Origin: Lachnospiraceae bacterium M18-1
GTDB taxonomy: Bacteria > Bacillota > Clostridia > Lachnospirales > Lachnospiraceae
Assembly (NCBI GenBank): GCA_000403295.2
Contig: KE159610.1
Coordinates: 353,387-417,386, forward strand
DNA length: 64,000 nt
Reading direction: 5' to 3'
Both the position numbers and the translations under genes were made by a program. Under the pieces are notes generated by a model. The model was given only the letters and a program-made list of their open reading frames with translations, was not told where the DNA came from and searched no databases. Below are positions 8,456 through 17,162 of this stretch, piece by piece (the stretch's first letter is position 1; each line of letters begins with the position of its first letter).

Positions 8456-9469
8456 ATGAAGATTACCGCAAAAGAACTCGCAGCAAAACTGAATTTATCG
8501 CCGGCCGCTGTCAGCATTGCCTTAAACGGCCGGCACGGGGTCAGCACAGAGACCCGCAAACGGGTGCTGGATGCCGCAGAAAAATACGGCTATGATTTTA
8601 CAAGGATCTCGGAGAAAAAAAGGGCCTCCGGAACGGTCTATTTCTGTATCTATAAAAAGCACGGCGCCGTGGTGGGGGACACGCCCTTCTTTTCCCAGGT
8701 TTCGGAGGGGATTGCCTCCGGCTGCAAAAAAGCGGAATTTCGGATGAAGGTGACTTATCTGTATGAGGATTCGGAGCTGGAACGGGAGATCGAGGAGATC
8801 CAGTTCTCTGACTGTGTGGGCATAATCCTGCTTGGAACCGAGATGATGCCGGAGGATTATACCCATTTTTCCCATCTGCCTTTTCCGGTGATCTTTTTGG
8901 ATACGTCCATGGAAGGGGTTGCCTGCGACTGTGTGCTGATGGACAATGTCCTGGGGGCGTTCCAGGCGGTCAGCCACCTGATCAAGCGTACCCGCTGCCA
9001 GCCCGGTTACCTGCATTCCTTCTATCCGATCAGCAACTTTAACGAACGGCAGGACGGTTTTTACAAGGCGCTCCGCACCCACGGCCTGTCCACCTCCAGC
9101 TCCATCGTCCACCGGCTGCCCCCGTCCATGGACGGTGCTTACAGCGATATGCTGGAGCTTTTGAAGGCCGGGACGCCCACCGCTTCGGCCTACTTTGCGG
9201 ACAACGACTGGATCGCCTTGGGCGCCATGAAGGCTTTTAAAAAGATGGGGTACCGGATTCCGGATGATGTGGCGGTGGTCGGGTTTGACGATATTCCTTT
9301 CTGCACCGTCATCGAGCCGTCCCTTACCACCATCCGGGTACCCAAGCAGTCCATGGGGGAGGCTGCCGTTTCCCGCCTCATGACGCGGCTGGAGCAGCCG
9401 GGGGCGCCGATGGAAAAAATCCGGCTCGGTACGGAGCTGGTTCGGCGGCGCTCTGTAGCCGCAAAATGA
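8456..9469 (+). CDS. LacI-family transcriptional regulator
   Basis: This 337-residue repressor-type protein has an N-terminal LacI helix-turn-helix (ITAKELAAKLNLSPAAVS, then a hinge rich in Arg/Lys) and a C-terminal periplasmic-binding-protein-like sensor domain. The latter is seen from the conserved VAVVGFDDIPF near residue 280 and a TTIRVP stretch. It is transcribed away from the isomerase-transketolase-kinase-hydrolase operon, so it probably controls that operon in response to the sugar or a phosphorylated intermediate. The start is supported by GAAGGAGA 6 bases upstream. A plain promoter for the next gene follows its stop. Confidence 0.92.
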   Translation: MKITAKELAAKLNLSPAAVSIALNGRHGVSTETRKRVLDAAEKYGYDFTRISEKKRASGTVYFCIYKKHGAVVGDTPFFSQVSEGIASGCKKAEFRMKVTYLYEDSELEREIEEIQFSDCVGIILLGTEMMPEDYTHFSHLPFPVIFLDTSMEGVACDCVLMDNVLGAFQAVSHLIKRTRCQPGYLHSFYPISNFNERQDGFYKALRTHGLSTSSSIVHRLPPSMDGAYSDMLELLKAGTPTASAYFADNDWIALGAMKAFKKMGYRIPDDVAVVGFDDIPFCTVIEPSLTTIRVPKQSMGEAAVSRLMTRLEQPGAPMEKIRLGTELVRRRSVAAK

Positions 9470-9476
9470 TTTTTCC

Positions 9477-9504
9477 TTGCAAAAGAGATGCCATCTGCTA
9501 TAAT
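9477..9504 (+). promoter_or_regulatory. Promoter of the first AraC-family gene
   Basis: TTGCAA (9477-9482) and a perfect TATAAT (9499-9504) are separated by 16 bp, directly after the LacI stop codon. It favours a start at 9557 over the longer frame from 9488, which would begin inside this promoter. Confidence 0.65.
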
Positions 9505-9556
9505 GGAAATATACTGGCAGCACATTTTTTCTGCTTATACGCAACTGGGAGGTATT

Positions 9557-10687
9557 ATGCCATACTATATAACCTACGGTGAATTTCAGTATCACCTGCA
9601 AGACTACTTTAAACGAACGGGAAGCCGGATGCAGTTTCCGGAGATGACGGACTATCTGTTCCGCAAGGGGATGATGTCCCCCACTCCGCCCCCGGAGCTT
9701 CCCACGAATAAGATGTTCGGAGATTTGACGGATGAGGAATTTGACAAGGCTGTCAATTCCTTTGTCCTTGCACTGACTCCATACCAGTCCGTCTCCTCCG
9801 ATGTTCCGGAGCATGATATCATCCCCCTGGCACGGGACGTCTACATCATCCGGCATCCCCGTTATACGCGGCCGTACAAGCATACGCACAATTATTTTGA
9901 GATCAATTTCGTCGCCTCCGGGGAATGCGACCTGGCGTTTGAAAATGAGCAAAGAGTTTTAAAAGCCGGAGAGCTGTGTATCATTGCGCCCTCCTCTAAG
10001 CATGACGTGATCATCAATGACGACGAATCCGTTGTATTTACGATTATGATCCGGAAGAGTACATTTAACACGACTTTTTTCTCCCTGATGTCGCAGAAAA
10101 ACCTGCTCTCCCACTTTTTCCGCACGATCCTGCAGGGGGATGCCCACTCCAACTATCTGCTGTTTTACTCCGACGATATCCACTGGCTGAAGATCATCGT
10201 CCGAAACGCCATGGCCGAATGCTACAAGCAGGATACGTTCAGCAACAGCAACGCGATCAACTGGATTCACCTGTTTTTTTCACATTTACTGCGGGATTAC
10301 AGTAAAACGGTGCAGTTCTACAATTACCAGCTTGGAACGGATTTTTCCCTGATCCTGCAGTATATCCAGCACAATTACCAGACGCTGACGCTGGCGTCGC
10401 TGGCAGAATTTTTCCACTACAGCGAGCCCCATCTGAGTACGCTGATCAAGCAGAATACCGGCTGCGGCTTTACGGCGCTGATCAAGCAGCTCAGGATGGC
10501 CGATGCCACCTCGTTTTTGATCAATACGAAAATGAAGATCAGTGAGATTGCGGAGTGCGTGGGCTACAATTCGGCGGATCATTTTTCACGGATCTTCCGT
10601 TCGGAATACCAGATGTCGCCCCAGGAATACCGGAAGAAGCACCAGAGCGCGGAGGATCTGTTCCAGCCCATGGCCCAGGTGAATTGA
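9557..10687 (+). CDS. AraC-family regulator with cupin sensor domain
   Basis: The product has 376 residues. The first 90 are a family-variable extension. A cupin-like ligand domain follows (HTHNYFEINFVASGECDL, then GELCIIAPSSKHDV). A C-terminal double helix-turn-helix ends in the AraC signature (ISEIAECVGYNSADHFSRIFR...MSPQEYRKK). It probably activates sugar genes near it. The start at 9557 has GGGAGG 5 bases upstream; the longer in-frame extension overlaps the promoter. It could be the factor reading the CCGACATTTTTTC sites found before glycan genes in this window, but there is no direct evidence. Confidence 0.92.
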   Translation: MPYYITYGEFQYHLQDYFKRTGSRMQFPEMTDYLFRKGMMSPTPPPELPTNKMFGDLTDEEFDKAVNSFVLALTPYQSVSSDVPEHDIIPLARDVYIIRHPRYTRPYKHTHNYFEINFVASGECDLAFENEQRVLKAGELCIIAPSSKHDVIINDDESVVFTIMIRKSTFNTTFFSLMSQKNLLSHFFRTILQGDAHSNYLLFYSDDIHWLKIIVRNAMAECYKQDTFSNSNAINWIHLFFSHLLRDYSKTVQFYNYQLGTDFSLILQYIQHNYQTLTLASLAEFFHYSEPHLSTLIKQNTGCGFTALIKQLRMADATSFLINTKMKISEIAECVGYNSADHFSRIFRSEYQMSPQEYRKKHQSAEDLFQPMAQVN

Positions 10688-10734
10688 TTTCTGATAGCGC
10701 GAAAAATCTGTCTCCCTTTTTTACATACACGGAT

Positions 10735-10780
10735 ATACAGAAAACCTGCCGCTGGCGGCTTTTCTGCATACGATGGTATC
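10735..10780. repeat. Dispersed palindromic element, copy A
   Basis: A 46-bp stretch containing GAAAACCTGCCGC and a near-complementary CGGCTTTTC, followed by GCATACGATGGTAT. It matches 58578-58624 almost base for base, including the non-palindromic tail. A half copy lies at 8421-8435. Confidence 0.7.
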
Positions 10781-10781
10781 C

Positions 10782-10849
10782 AAAACAGCAGCAATCGAAA
10801 AACAGACGTCTCTGGTTTGCCGGGTCTGCATTTTCGATTGCTGCTGTTT
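10782..10849. terminator. Long hairpin between convergent genes
   Basis: An inverted repeat of 19 bp (10782-10801 with 10831-10849), with an inner CAGAC/GTCTG extension, lies between the ends of the rightward AraC gene and the leftward PRiA4-like gene. It is a likely bidirectional terminator, though clear T-tracts are absent, so a mobile hairpin element is the alternative. Confidence 0.6.
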
Positions 10850-10877
10850 CAAATGGCTGCTAATTTTTTTCTATATC

Positions 10878-12125
10878 CTATTCTTCCTCATCGTAATCTT
10901 CATCATAGTCTTCGTCATACTCTTCATCATATTCCTCATCCCACATGGGGTATTGCATCGGCGCCGGATTTTTTGACTTGACGATCACAGGCTTTGACAC
11001 AGATCCGTCTGCAATTTTGACCACCTTGATTTCAAACCACCAGGAATCTCCGAAATCAAACAGATAGGTAAATTTCATCCCTTTTCTAGGAGACAGTTTT
11101 CCCAATGCAGTCTTATATACGGACTCTGCCGCTCCCGACCCCATAGATTCCGGGACAGAGTATGTTTTTTGAAGCGGCTCTTTCCCGACATAAAATTCAT
11201 ACAGATGGTCGTTGTCAAAGTCGAACGCTTCCTGGATCATCATATGCAGGTCATACAGGGAGTTCCTCTGATTCATCCGGATCGTGCGGCTGCAGTCATA
11301 ATATCTCATACTGACTTCCAGATCTACGGTCTGATCCAAAATCTCAATCTGAGCCGGCATAAAAATCTCTGACAATGTATATTTTTTCTGTCCAGGCTCC
11401 AGAACATCCATTGATTTGAGAAAGAAGCTTTCTATTTTCTTCTCTTTCTCCCATATGCCTTCTTCTCTGATATGGATCTCATGATACAGACGGAAAGCTG
11501 CATTCAGAGCAGGAAGCACTTCGATTTCCCAGGGAACAAACGCTGCTTGCATCTCCCCTTTTCTCTGTATCCTGATCAGACGAAGTTCTTCCAGATGAGC
11601 CGTGATTCCTTTTTCGGAAGAATACTCATCGGGAAACACCCCATACATACACGGATATACGTTTCCTGTCTCGGGTTTTGTTGTTTCATACCATTGGAAG
11701 AATGGCCGGATATGAGATAGGGCATACTTGTCTCTCAAAAAATTTACATCATACAGGAAATTGAGAAGGAACAGCGTATATCGCTCCAATATGGGAGCAT
11801 TTTGGAACAGGGTATAGTTCCTGCCATACACCATACCGGTTTCCGCCGCGTTTAACTCCAGAATATGATACTTTAAGGCAGCGTAGTAAAAAAAGTGAAT
11901 CACAGGATAATGCTTCTGAAACCGGGTCGCTTTTTCATATTCTTCTTTTCGATGGAAAAGCCTGTTCAGTTCAAAGCAATCTTTTTTTCCGATATGCGCA
12001 GTGGTTTTAGAAAGCTTTGCTTTATGCTCAACGAGATACTTACAGAACGCTTCAAAATCCCGGCAGATGATTTCGGCATCGCCGGATGGAATTTGAATCG
12101 CGGGGGTCTTCTTTTGTTTTGCCAT
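10878..12125 (-). CDS. Protein with C-terminal PRiA4 ORF3-like domain
   Basis: This 415-residue protein is of unknown function. The first 250 residues are not recognised. Residues about 270-390 (YDLHMMIQEAFDFDNDHLYEF, then FDFGDSWWFEIKV) match the plasmid pRiA4b ORF-3-like fold often found as a passenger of transposons and plasmids. The last 20 or so residues are an acidic Asp-Glu-Tyr repeat (EEYDEEYDEDYDEDYDEEE) encoded by short near-repeats prone to slippage. No signal peptide or membrane segment is seen. It stands alone, convergent with the AraC gene. A link to mobile DNA is possible but no transposase is adjacent. Confidence 0.75.
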   Translation of the reverse strand: MAKQKKTPAIQIPSGDAEIICRDFEAFCKYLVEHKAKLSKTTAHIGKKDCFELNRLFHRKEEYEKATRFQKHYPVIHFFYYAALKYHILELNAAETGMVYGRNYTLFQNAPILERYTLFLLNFLYDVNFLRDKYALSHIRPFFQWYETTKPETGNVYPCMYGVFPDEYSSEKGITAHLEELRLIRIQRKGEMQAAFVPWEIEVLPALNAAFRLYHEIHIREEGIWEKEKKIESFFLKSMDVLEPGQKKYTLSEIFMPAQIEILDQTVDLEVSMRYYDCSRTIRMNQRNSLYDLHMMIQEAFDFDNDHLYEFYVGKEPLQKTYSVPESMGSGAAESVYKTALGKLSPRKGMKFTYLFDFGDSWWFEIKVVKIADGSVSKPVIVKSKNPAPMQYPMWDEEYDEEYDEDYDEDYDEEE

Positions 12126-12227
12126 GGGAAATCTCCTTACTTTATCCGTTTTTGTTTTTACTATATCTTATCCGGAGTTCCATTACAAGACAAACATGAT
12201 AAAAACGCCGGCTCCCTTCGCAAGGAT

Positions 12228-12256
12228 TTGACAGACTCTGCCAATCCGTCTATACT
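12228..12256 (+). promoter_or_regulatory. Promoter of the 88-residue gene
   Basis: A perfect TTGACA (12228-12233) is followed 17 bp later by TATACT (12251-12256), about 47 bases before the start codon. A constitutive sigma-A promoter is likely. Confidence 0.7.
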
Positions 12257-12302
12257 GGAATGAAAAGATGTATGAAGCCGCAAAGAGATAAGGAGGAAAA
12301 CT

Positions 12303-12569
12303 ATGATTACCCTTTTCAACCGTAGAGAAGCCTATATCACCTATTCCATGCAGGAGCAGAGCGAGATCCGCAGCTTACTGGCGCAAAACGGGCTTGACTA
12401 TTCCGTAAAGGTGATCAACCGAAAGAGCCCGTCTCCTGCGGATGCAGGCTCCAGGGCCCGTACGGGAAGCTTTGGCGAAAATCCCGGTCTGATGTATGAA
12501 TATATCTTCTATGTCCATAAGGACGATATCGAAAAGGCCAGGCGGATTGTACAGGCCCGGGGGAAATGA
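12303..12569 (+). CDS. Small DUF2007-like protein
   Basis: The 88-residue product starts with MITLFNRREAYITYSMQEQSEIRSLL in outline and ends with YEYIFYVHKDDIEKARRIVQ. This pattern resembles the DUF2007 putative signal-transducing family, a ferredoxin-like fold in which an alpha helix precedes a strand pair. A Ser/Pro/Arg-rich loop lies in the middle. It has a strong AAGGAGG ribosome site and its own promoter. The function is unknown; the family call rests on pattern only. Confidence 0.7.
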   Translation: MITLFNRREAYITYSMQEQSEIRSLLAQNGLDYSVKVINRKSPSPADAGSRARTGSFGENPGLMYEYIFYVHKDDIEKARRIVQARGK

Positions 12570-12667
12570 ACGCCGGGGCGGGAAAAGCCTGCAGCGAAAA
12601 AAACTCTCAGCCTTCCTTTGATCGTGTCCGGGCGTCCTGTTTTTGCTGTACCTGCCCGGACAGTTTC

Positions 12668-13573
12668 TTATTTTCTTTTCAGCCGACGGTATTGGTTCGG
12701 CGTGATATGATGATTTTCTTTGAAAATCTTACAGAAATAGCTGCCGGTTCCAAACCCGGTCTCCAGGGCGATCTCCAGGATACTCTGGTCTGTGTTCCAC
12801 AAAAGCTCCTGGGCCTTCTGCAGTCGTATCGAGACCAGAAATTCCCCGGGCGTGATGCCCAGTATTTTCCGAAAGACACGGTAGCATTCCCGCTCGCTGA
12901 TGTGCACCGCGTCTGCCAGCATGGCCGCGGTTATTTTTTCACTGTAATTCTCCCGGATCATGGAAAGCATTTTCTTGATCCTTGCATCCTCTTCCGAATC
13001 AAATGCACTGTCTTCTTCTCTGCCTTCCATTGCCCAGGAATACACCGTCTCCCAAAGTTCGGAAAAAAGGCTTCTGACACGCAATTCGAAAAAAGGTGCC
13101 TTTTCCTGACTGAGCCGGATGCCCTCCTGCAGTCTCTCCAAAAATACCGCATCCAATGGATTTCCCTGATACAGGGGCCTGGCATCCAATCGCTTTCGTT
13201 CCTGCACGGGCATCATGTATTTCAGGTCGTATATGCTGCCGGAACTGCCTGCCAGGAAAGACCGGTCAAAAAACTGGGAACACAGCGCCATCTCTTCCGC
13301 CGCCTCCTGCCGATGCAGTGAATGCAGCGTACCGGAATTGATAAAGATGCCGTCTCCTCTGCGGAGGGTGTACTCATGATGGTTCGTCTTATACAGGATC
13401 GAGCCGCTCACGATATAGCCAAATTCAAACTCATCATGCCAGTGCCACGGAATGTCCGTCCAGTAGCATTTTTCCGGTTCCGGCATGTACAGTCCATAGT
13501 GCAGCAGCTGGTTCTGGTAGATGATCCTTTCTTTTTTTGTTTTGTCAATCTGGAATTTTGACGTCTCTTCCAT
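12668..13573 (-). CDS. AraC-family regulator with N-terminal cupin
   Basis: The 301-residue product has a cupin sensor (HWHDEFEFGYIVSG near residues 44-57, GDGIFINSGTLHSL about 30 later). A C-terminal pair of AraC helix-turn-helix motifs ends with SILEIALETGFGTGSYFCKIFK and ITPNQYRR. It probably senses a sugar. No sugar gene is directly downstream. AAAAAATGTC, the reverse of most of the CCGACATTTTTTC motif, occurs at 13650-13659, upstream of its start, which could mean autoregulation. Confidence 0.92.
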   Translation of the reverse strand: MEETSKFQIDKTKKERIIYQNQLLHYGLYMPEPEKCYWTDIPWHWHDEFEFGYIVSGSILYKTNHHEYTLRRGDGIFINSGTLHSLHRQEAAEEMALCSQFFDRSFLAGSSGSIYDLKYMMPVQERKRLDARPLYQGNPLDAVFLERLQEGIRLSQEKAPFFELRVRSLFSELWETVYSWAMEGREEDSAFDSEEDARIKKMLSMIRENYSEKITAAMLADAVHISERECYRVFRKILGITPGEFLVSIRLQKAQELLWNTDQSILEIALETGFGTGSYFCKIFKENHHITPNQYRRLKRK

Positions 13574-13671
13574 TGTTCCTCTCTCAGACTCTGCAGTATG
13601 CGTTTTGGGTGGCAGAATCTTTATCTCTTTTGCTGGCTGAGCCTTCCTTAAAAAATGTCATAAAGTAGATT

Positions 13672-13899
13672 TTAAAGTCTGACAGCTTTTCCTTTAAACG
13701 GATGGGACTCATCGTAAGCAGCTGCTTCCTCTCTGATTTCTTCCATATTCATGTTTTTGAAATATTCTTTTCTCCAAATTGTATAATCAAAGCTTTCTCT
13801 TTTGATCATTGCAATAAAACGTTCTGCATTTACAACGCCTAATTTCTCTACTAAGCAAGCAAAGCCTGTATCCATAATTTCAACCGCATTACTCATCAT
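13672..13899 (-). CDS. Small partner protein of PIN toxin (putative antitoxin)
   Basis: The 75-residue protein (MMSNAVEIMDTGFACLVEKLG..., then FDYTIWRKEYF and a C-terminal HPFKGKAVRL) overlaps the end of the PIN gene by 11 bp. Proteins of this shape are regularly found next to PIN-domain genes in Clostridia and are presumed antitoxins. The pair is AT-rich compared with the surrounding sugar genes, suggesting acquisition by transfer. Its frame is intact even though the toxin is not. Confidence 0.7.
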   Translation of the reverse strand: MMSNAVEIMDTGFACLVEKLGVVNAERFIAMIKRESFDYTIWRKEYFKNMNMEEIREEAAAYDESHPFKGKAVRL

Positions 13900-14344
13900 C
13901 TTTCTCCTCCATCCGTCTGATAAACTCTCCCGGAGTCACGATTTCTATTTTTTCAGACTTATATTTTAAGACCCTGTCATCTGTGGTAATAAAAAAATCG
14001 CTTTCCGAAAAAATTGCACATGCAATATGAAATGCATCCATGTCCTTAATTCCTGTCAACTTTATGTTTTCCGCAATTTTTGCTACTTCTTTATCCTTTT
14101 CCTTTCCAACATAATATGATGCATTGGCTTCCATATATTTCGAAATAGCTTCTCTTTTATGCGCAAATCGATTTTTTGCATTTTCATAAGTCAGAGCAAA
14201 AGAAGCAACCAATTCCAGATCCCCTCTCCTTACCATATCCTGGATATGAAGTTTTGCTTCTGTTTCTAAATGAATCCTCATTTGTGATTGATCATCATAG
14301 GGGCGGTTATATCAACAGCTTTTCCGGCAGAATCTTTATATTTT
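13889..14344 (-). pseudogene. PIN-domain toxin with nonsense codons in its N-terminus
   Basis: The intact frame from an internal ATG at 14281 gives 130 residues, including MDAFHIACAIFSESDFF and TTDDRVLK with the acidic PIN residues. Upstream in the same frame, the family motif NRPYDDQSQ is readable directly before the ATG (14282-14305). It is preceded by TGA at 14312-14314 where such proteins normally read Cys-Cys-x-Asn-Arg-Pro. A second in-frame stop (TAA) lies at 14336-14338. The lost segment normally carries the first catalytic Asp. I therefore call it an inactivated ribonuclease toxin. A translation start at 14281 could still yield a truncated protein. Confidence 0.65.
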
Positions 14345-14424
14345 TTGTCTGTATCCTTATTTAAAACAATCGTTCTTTGCAGTATCATGATATATTATAA
14401 ACCAAAGACAGGAGGTTGTCATCT

Positions 14425-16428
14425 ATGATTTATTATGTATCTGCAAATGCTTCCCATCGAGGAAGCGGCACAAAGGAAAACCCTTTCCCCACGATCAGCC
14501 AAGCTGCCAAAATCGCACGCCCGGGAGATGAAGTGATCGTTGCTCCCGGAATCTACCGCGAATATGTGAATCCGTTCTGCGGCGGCACCGACGAAAATCA
14601 TCGGATCGTATACCGCAGCGAGATTCCTCTGGGGGCAGTCATCACCGGAGCCGAGCCTGTCAAACACTGGACGCCTTATGAGGGACATGTGTGGACGGCC
14701 CGGATTCCAAACGGCCTGTTTGGAAACTACAATCCCTACACCACCGTGATCCGGGGAGACTGGTACAATGCGGTCACACCTGCCCATACCGGGGAAGTCT
14801 ACTTAAACGGAAAATCCCTGTACGAGGCCGCTTCTCTGGAGGAGGTAACGCATCCTTCCAAATATCTCAGTTCCTGGGATCCGGATTTTACAATCTACAA
14901 GTGGTATACAGAGCAGGACGGAGACCACACCGTGATCTATGCCAATTTCCAGGGCGCTGATCCCAATGCGGAGAATGTGGAGATCAATGTACGCCGCAAT
15001 TGCTTTTACCCGGATCAGACCGGAGTGGGATACATCACCCTGTCCGGATTTGTAGTAAGGCAGGCCGCCACCACCTGGGCTCCGCCCACCGCTTATCAGG
15101 AGGGCATGGTCGGCCCTCACTGGTCAAAGGGCTGGATCATTGAGGACTGTGAGATCTCCCATTCCAAGTGCTCCGGCATTTCTCTGGGAAAATATCTGCA
15201 GCCGGAAAATGAAAACAAATGGACCACCCGGCTTTACAAGGACGGCACCCAGACCGAACGGGACGCCATCTGCCAGGCTCAGAGGGAAGGCTGGACGAAG
15301 GAACGGATCGGCTCCCATATTGTGCGCCGCTGTAATATCCATGACTGCGGACAGACCGGGATCGTGGGACATCTGGGGGGCGTGTTCTCTGTGATCGAGG
15401 ACAACCATATCCACCATATCAACAACAAGCAGAACCTTGCCGGAGCCGAAATCGGCGGCATCAAAATGCATGCGGCCATTGACGTGACCATCCGCCGCAA
15501 CCATTTCCACCACTGCACACGGGGGCTTTGGCTGGACTGGCAGGCACAGGGCACCCGGGTCACACAGAATCTGTTCCACGACAATGTACCACCGAAGGGC
15601 ACAGAGATTGCAGACGGGCTTGCCCTTGGGGAGGACATTTTCATCGAAGTGTCCCACGGCCCCACCCTCATCGACAACAACCTGCTGCTCTCCGACTGCG
15701 CCGCCCGCATCAGCACCCAGGGGATCGCGTTTGTCCACAACCTGATCACCGGCTCCTTTACCTGGGTGGGACAGGGGACGGACAACGGGGGACGCCGCCT
15801 TCCCACACCACGCTACACGCCCTACCATGTGCCCCACCGCACGGAGGTAGCCGGGTTTATGACCATCCTTCACGGGGACGCCCGGTTTTACAACAACATC
15901 TTCGTACAGAAGGAGATCCGGCAGGATCTGGCCGCATATGCAGAAAACAGCGGCATGGCCGCAATGTGTCAGTTTGTGTGCGGCACCAGACCTTATGACG
16001 GCTATCCCACGGCGGAGGAGTATTTTTCCAGATTCACGCCGGAATCTGCGGTGGATCACTGGGGAAAGGATATCTACTATGACCATCTTCCGGTGTATAC
16101 AGGGGGAAATGTGTATTTCAACGGTGCGCAGCCCTGCGGCTGTGAGGAAAATTACCGGGTTGACAGGGAGCATCACGTCACGGTATCTCTGAAGGAGGAA
16201 AACGGCGGATACCGTCTGGAAACCAACCTGTACGAGCATCTCCCGGAATTTGAGATTCCCTTTGTCAGCACGGAAACGCTGGGGGAGGCATTTGAACCGG
16301 AGCAGAAGTTCGAAGAGCCTGACGGGACGCCGATTGTGTTTGCATATGATTACTTTGGAAATAAACGGGGCGTTGTACCGATCGCCGGGCCGTTTGCCGG
16401 CAGGGGTACGAAAGATGCGCTTGCCTGA
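14425..16428 (+). CDS. GH120-type beta-xylosidase (right-handed beta-helix)
   Basis: The product has 667 residues. The opening (YYVSANAS, GTKENPFPTISQAAKIARPGD, GIYREYVNP) and the repeated short Asn/His-rich coils are typical of family GH120, a parallel beta-helix xylosidase. The catalytic pair known in that family (nucleophile Asp in LWLDW, acid/base Glu in IFIEVSHGP) aligns with D371 and E408. Between them sits an extra stretch of about 14 residues (around 388-402) relative to the enzyme I remember. There is no signal peptide, so it would act on imported xylo-oligosaccharides. The ATG at 14425 follows AGGAGG; an in-frame TTG at 14416 is less likely. Confidence 0.85.
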   Translation: MIYYVSANASHRGSGTKENPFPTISQAAKIARPGDEVIVAPGIYREYVNPFCGGTDENHRIVYRSEIPLGAVITGAEPVKHWTPYEGHVWTARIPNGLFGNYNPYTTVIRGDWYNAVTPAHTGEVYLNGKSLYEAASLEEVTHPSKYLSSWDPDFTIYKWYTEQDGDHTVIYANFQGADPNAENVEINVRRNCFYPDQTGVGYITLSGFVVRQAATTWAPPTAYQEGMVGPHWSKGWIIEDCEISHSKCSGISLGKYLQPENENKWTTRLYKDGTQTERDAICQAQREGWTKERIGSHIVRRCNIHDCGQTGIVGHLGGVFSVIEDNHIHHINNKQNLAGAEIGGIKMHAAIDVTIRRNHFHHCTRGLWLDWQAQGTRVTQNLFHDNVPPKGTEIADGLALGEDIFIEVSHGPTLIDNNLLLSDCAARISTQGIAFVHNLITGSFTWVGQGTDNGGRRLPTPRYTPYHVPHRTEVAGFMTILHGDARFYNNIFVQKEIRQDLAAYAENSGMAAMCQFVCGTRPYDGYPTAEEYFSRFTPESAVDHWGKDIYYDHLPVYTGGNVYFNGAQPCGCEENYRVDREHHVTVSLKEENGGYRLETNLYEHLPEFEIPFVSTETLGEAFEPEQKFEEPDGTPIVFAYDYFGNKRGVVPIAGPFAGRGTKDALA

Positions 16429-16441
16429 TCTGTAACTGTGG

Positions 16442-16478
16442 CTGCCGGGAAACAGCGGGATTTCCCGGCAGACCTTTT
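16442..16478 (+). terminator. Terminator after the GH120 gene
   Basis: A perfect 11-bp stem (CTGCCGGGAAA / TTTCCCGGCAG) with an 8-base loop is followed by ACCTTTT and further T-rich sequence, 14 bp after the stop codon. Confidence 0.8.
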
Positions 16479-16551
16479 ATGACTTGTTTTATTTTAAGGC
16501 ATCATAGGATGCATCGTCTACCGGGTATTCCAGTTCTCTTTTACGGCACCT

Positions 16552-17160
16552 TCATTGTGTTCGCATATCAGTGATCAGCTTTCCTATATTGCTGCCTACA
16601 CAATTTTCTAACTCTGCAGCATCTTCACAAAATTCCTTTTCATTACTAATAGCCTTATCGATGTCCTTCAATAATTTCTCTGCCTTATAGGAACTCTTTT
16701 TATACCCTGGCCAAAGTCTTCGAAGTTCTTGTTCTACATACCTTCTTTTTGCTGTCACTTTTGGATTTTTCAACAGCTTTTCTCTATCCAGTTCAAATAC
16801 TCCATCAAAATGTAACAACAGCCAAAATTCAAAACATGGGTTTGTGACATATAACCCAAATCCCATTTCTTCACACTTATCAATTACATACTGATACTGA
16901 TTATTTCTGCTTTCTTCCAAGTTTTCAATAACCCGATCCAATATTTTTTTTGGATTACTCCATCCGTCTTCACTATAGCTTCTAATAATTGGAATAATCT
17001 CAATCAATGGGTTTATCTTCATTTTTTCACGCAGGGAACTAACTGCATCAAAATAGATCGCTTCTGTTTCAGAACCTTCGTATACGAGGAAATACTTTTT
17101 TAGAGTTTTATCCGACGCGAATACCTGTGTCCGCTCTGCAAATGTTCTTTTCTCTCTCAT
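16552..17160 (-). CDS. RloB-like (AbiLii-like) protein, apparently internally deleted
   Basis: The 202-residue product has the N-terminal YFLVYEGSETEAIYFDA block and the C-terminal NPCFEFWLLLHFDGVFELDR block of RloB proteins, whose fold is Toprim-like. Between them the family normally has a segment ending in a V-x-D-R-D acidic motif. Here the sequence passes from ENLEESRNN straight to QYQYVIDKCEE, so that motif is missing. The frame is preserved. It follows the ATPase gene with only 2 bp between stop and start. The pair belongs to the RloA/RloB or AbiL type linked to phage defence. AT-rich codons suggest horizontal transfer. The loss of activity is inferred from recalled family sequences. Confidence 0.75.
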   Translation of the reverse strand: MREKRTFAERTQVFASDKTLKKYFLVYEGSETEAIYFDAVSSLREKMKINPLIEIIPIIRSYSEDGWSNPKKILDRVIENLEESRNNQYQYVIDKCEEMGFGLYVTNPCFEFWLLLHFDGVFELDREKLLKNPKVTAKRRYVEQELRRLWPGYKKSSYKAEKLLKDIDKAISNEKEFCEDAAELENCVGSNIGKLITDMRTQ

Positions 17161-17162
17161 CC

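Noticed and set aside
8522..9952. 476-codon open frame on the left strand opposite the LacI and AraC genes
   Set aside because: It is antisense to two well-supported regulators, has no ribosome site and its translation has no recognisable domain. It arises from GC-rich third positions.
12566..13321. 251-codon rightward frame after the 88-residue gene
   Set aside because: It lies opposite the AraC-family gene, whose motifs are clear, and has no signal of its own.
15124..16239. 371-codon leftward frame opposite the GH120 gene
   Set aside because: It is a shadow of the beta-helix gene, with His/Gly-rich text and no start signals.
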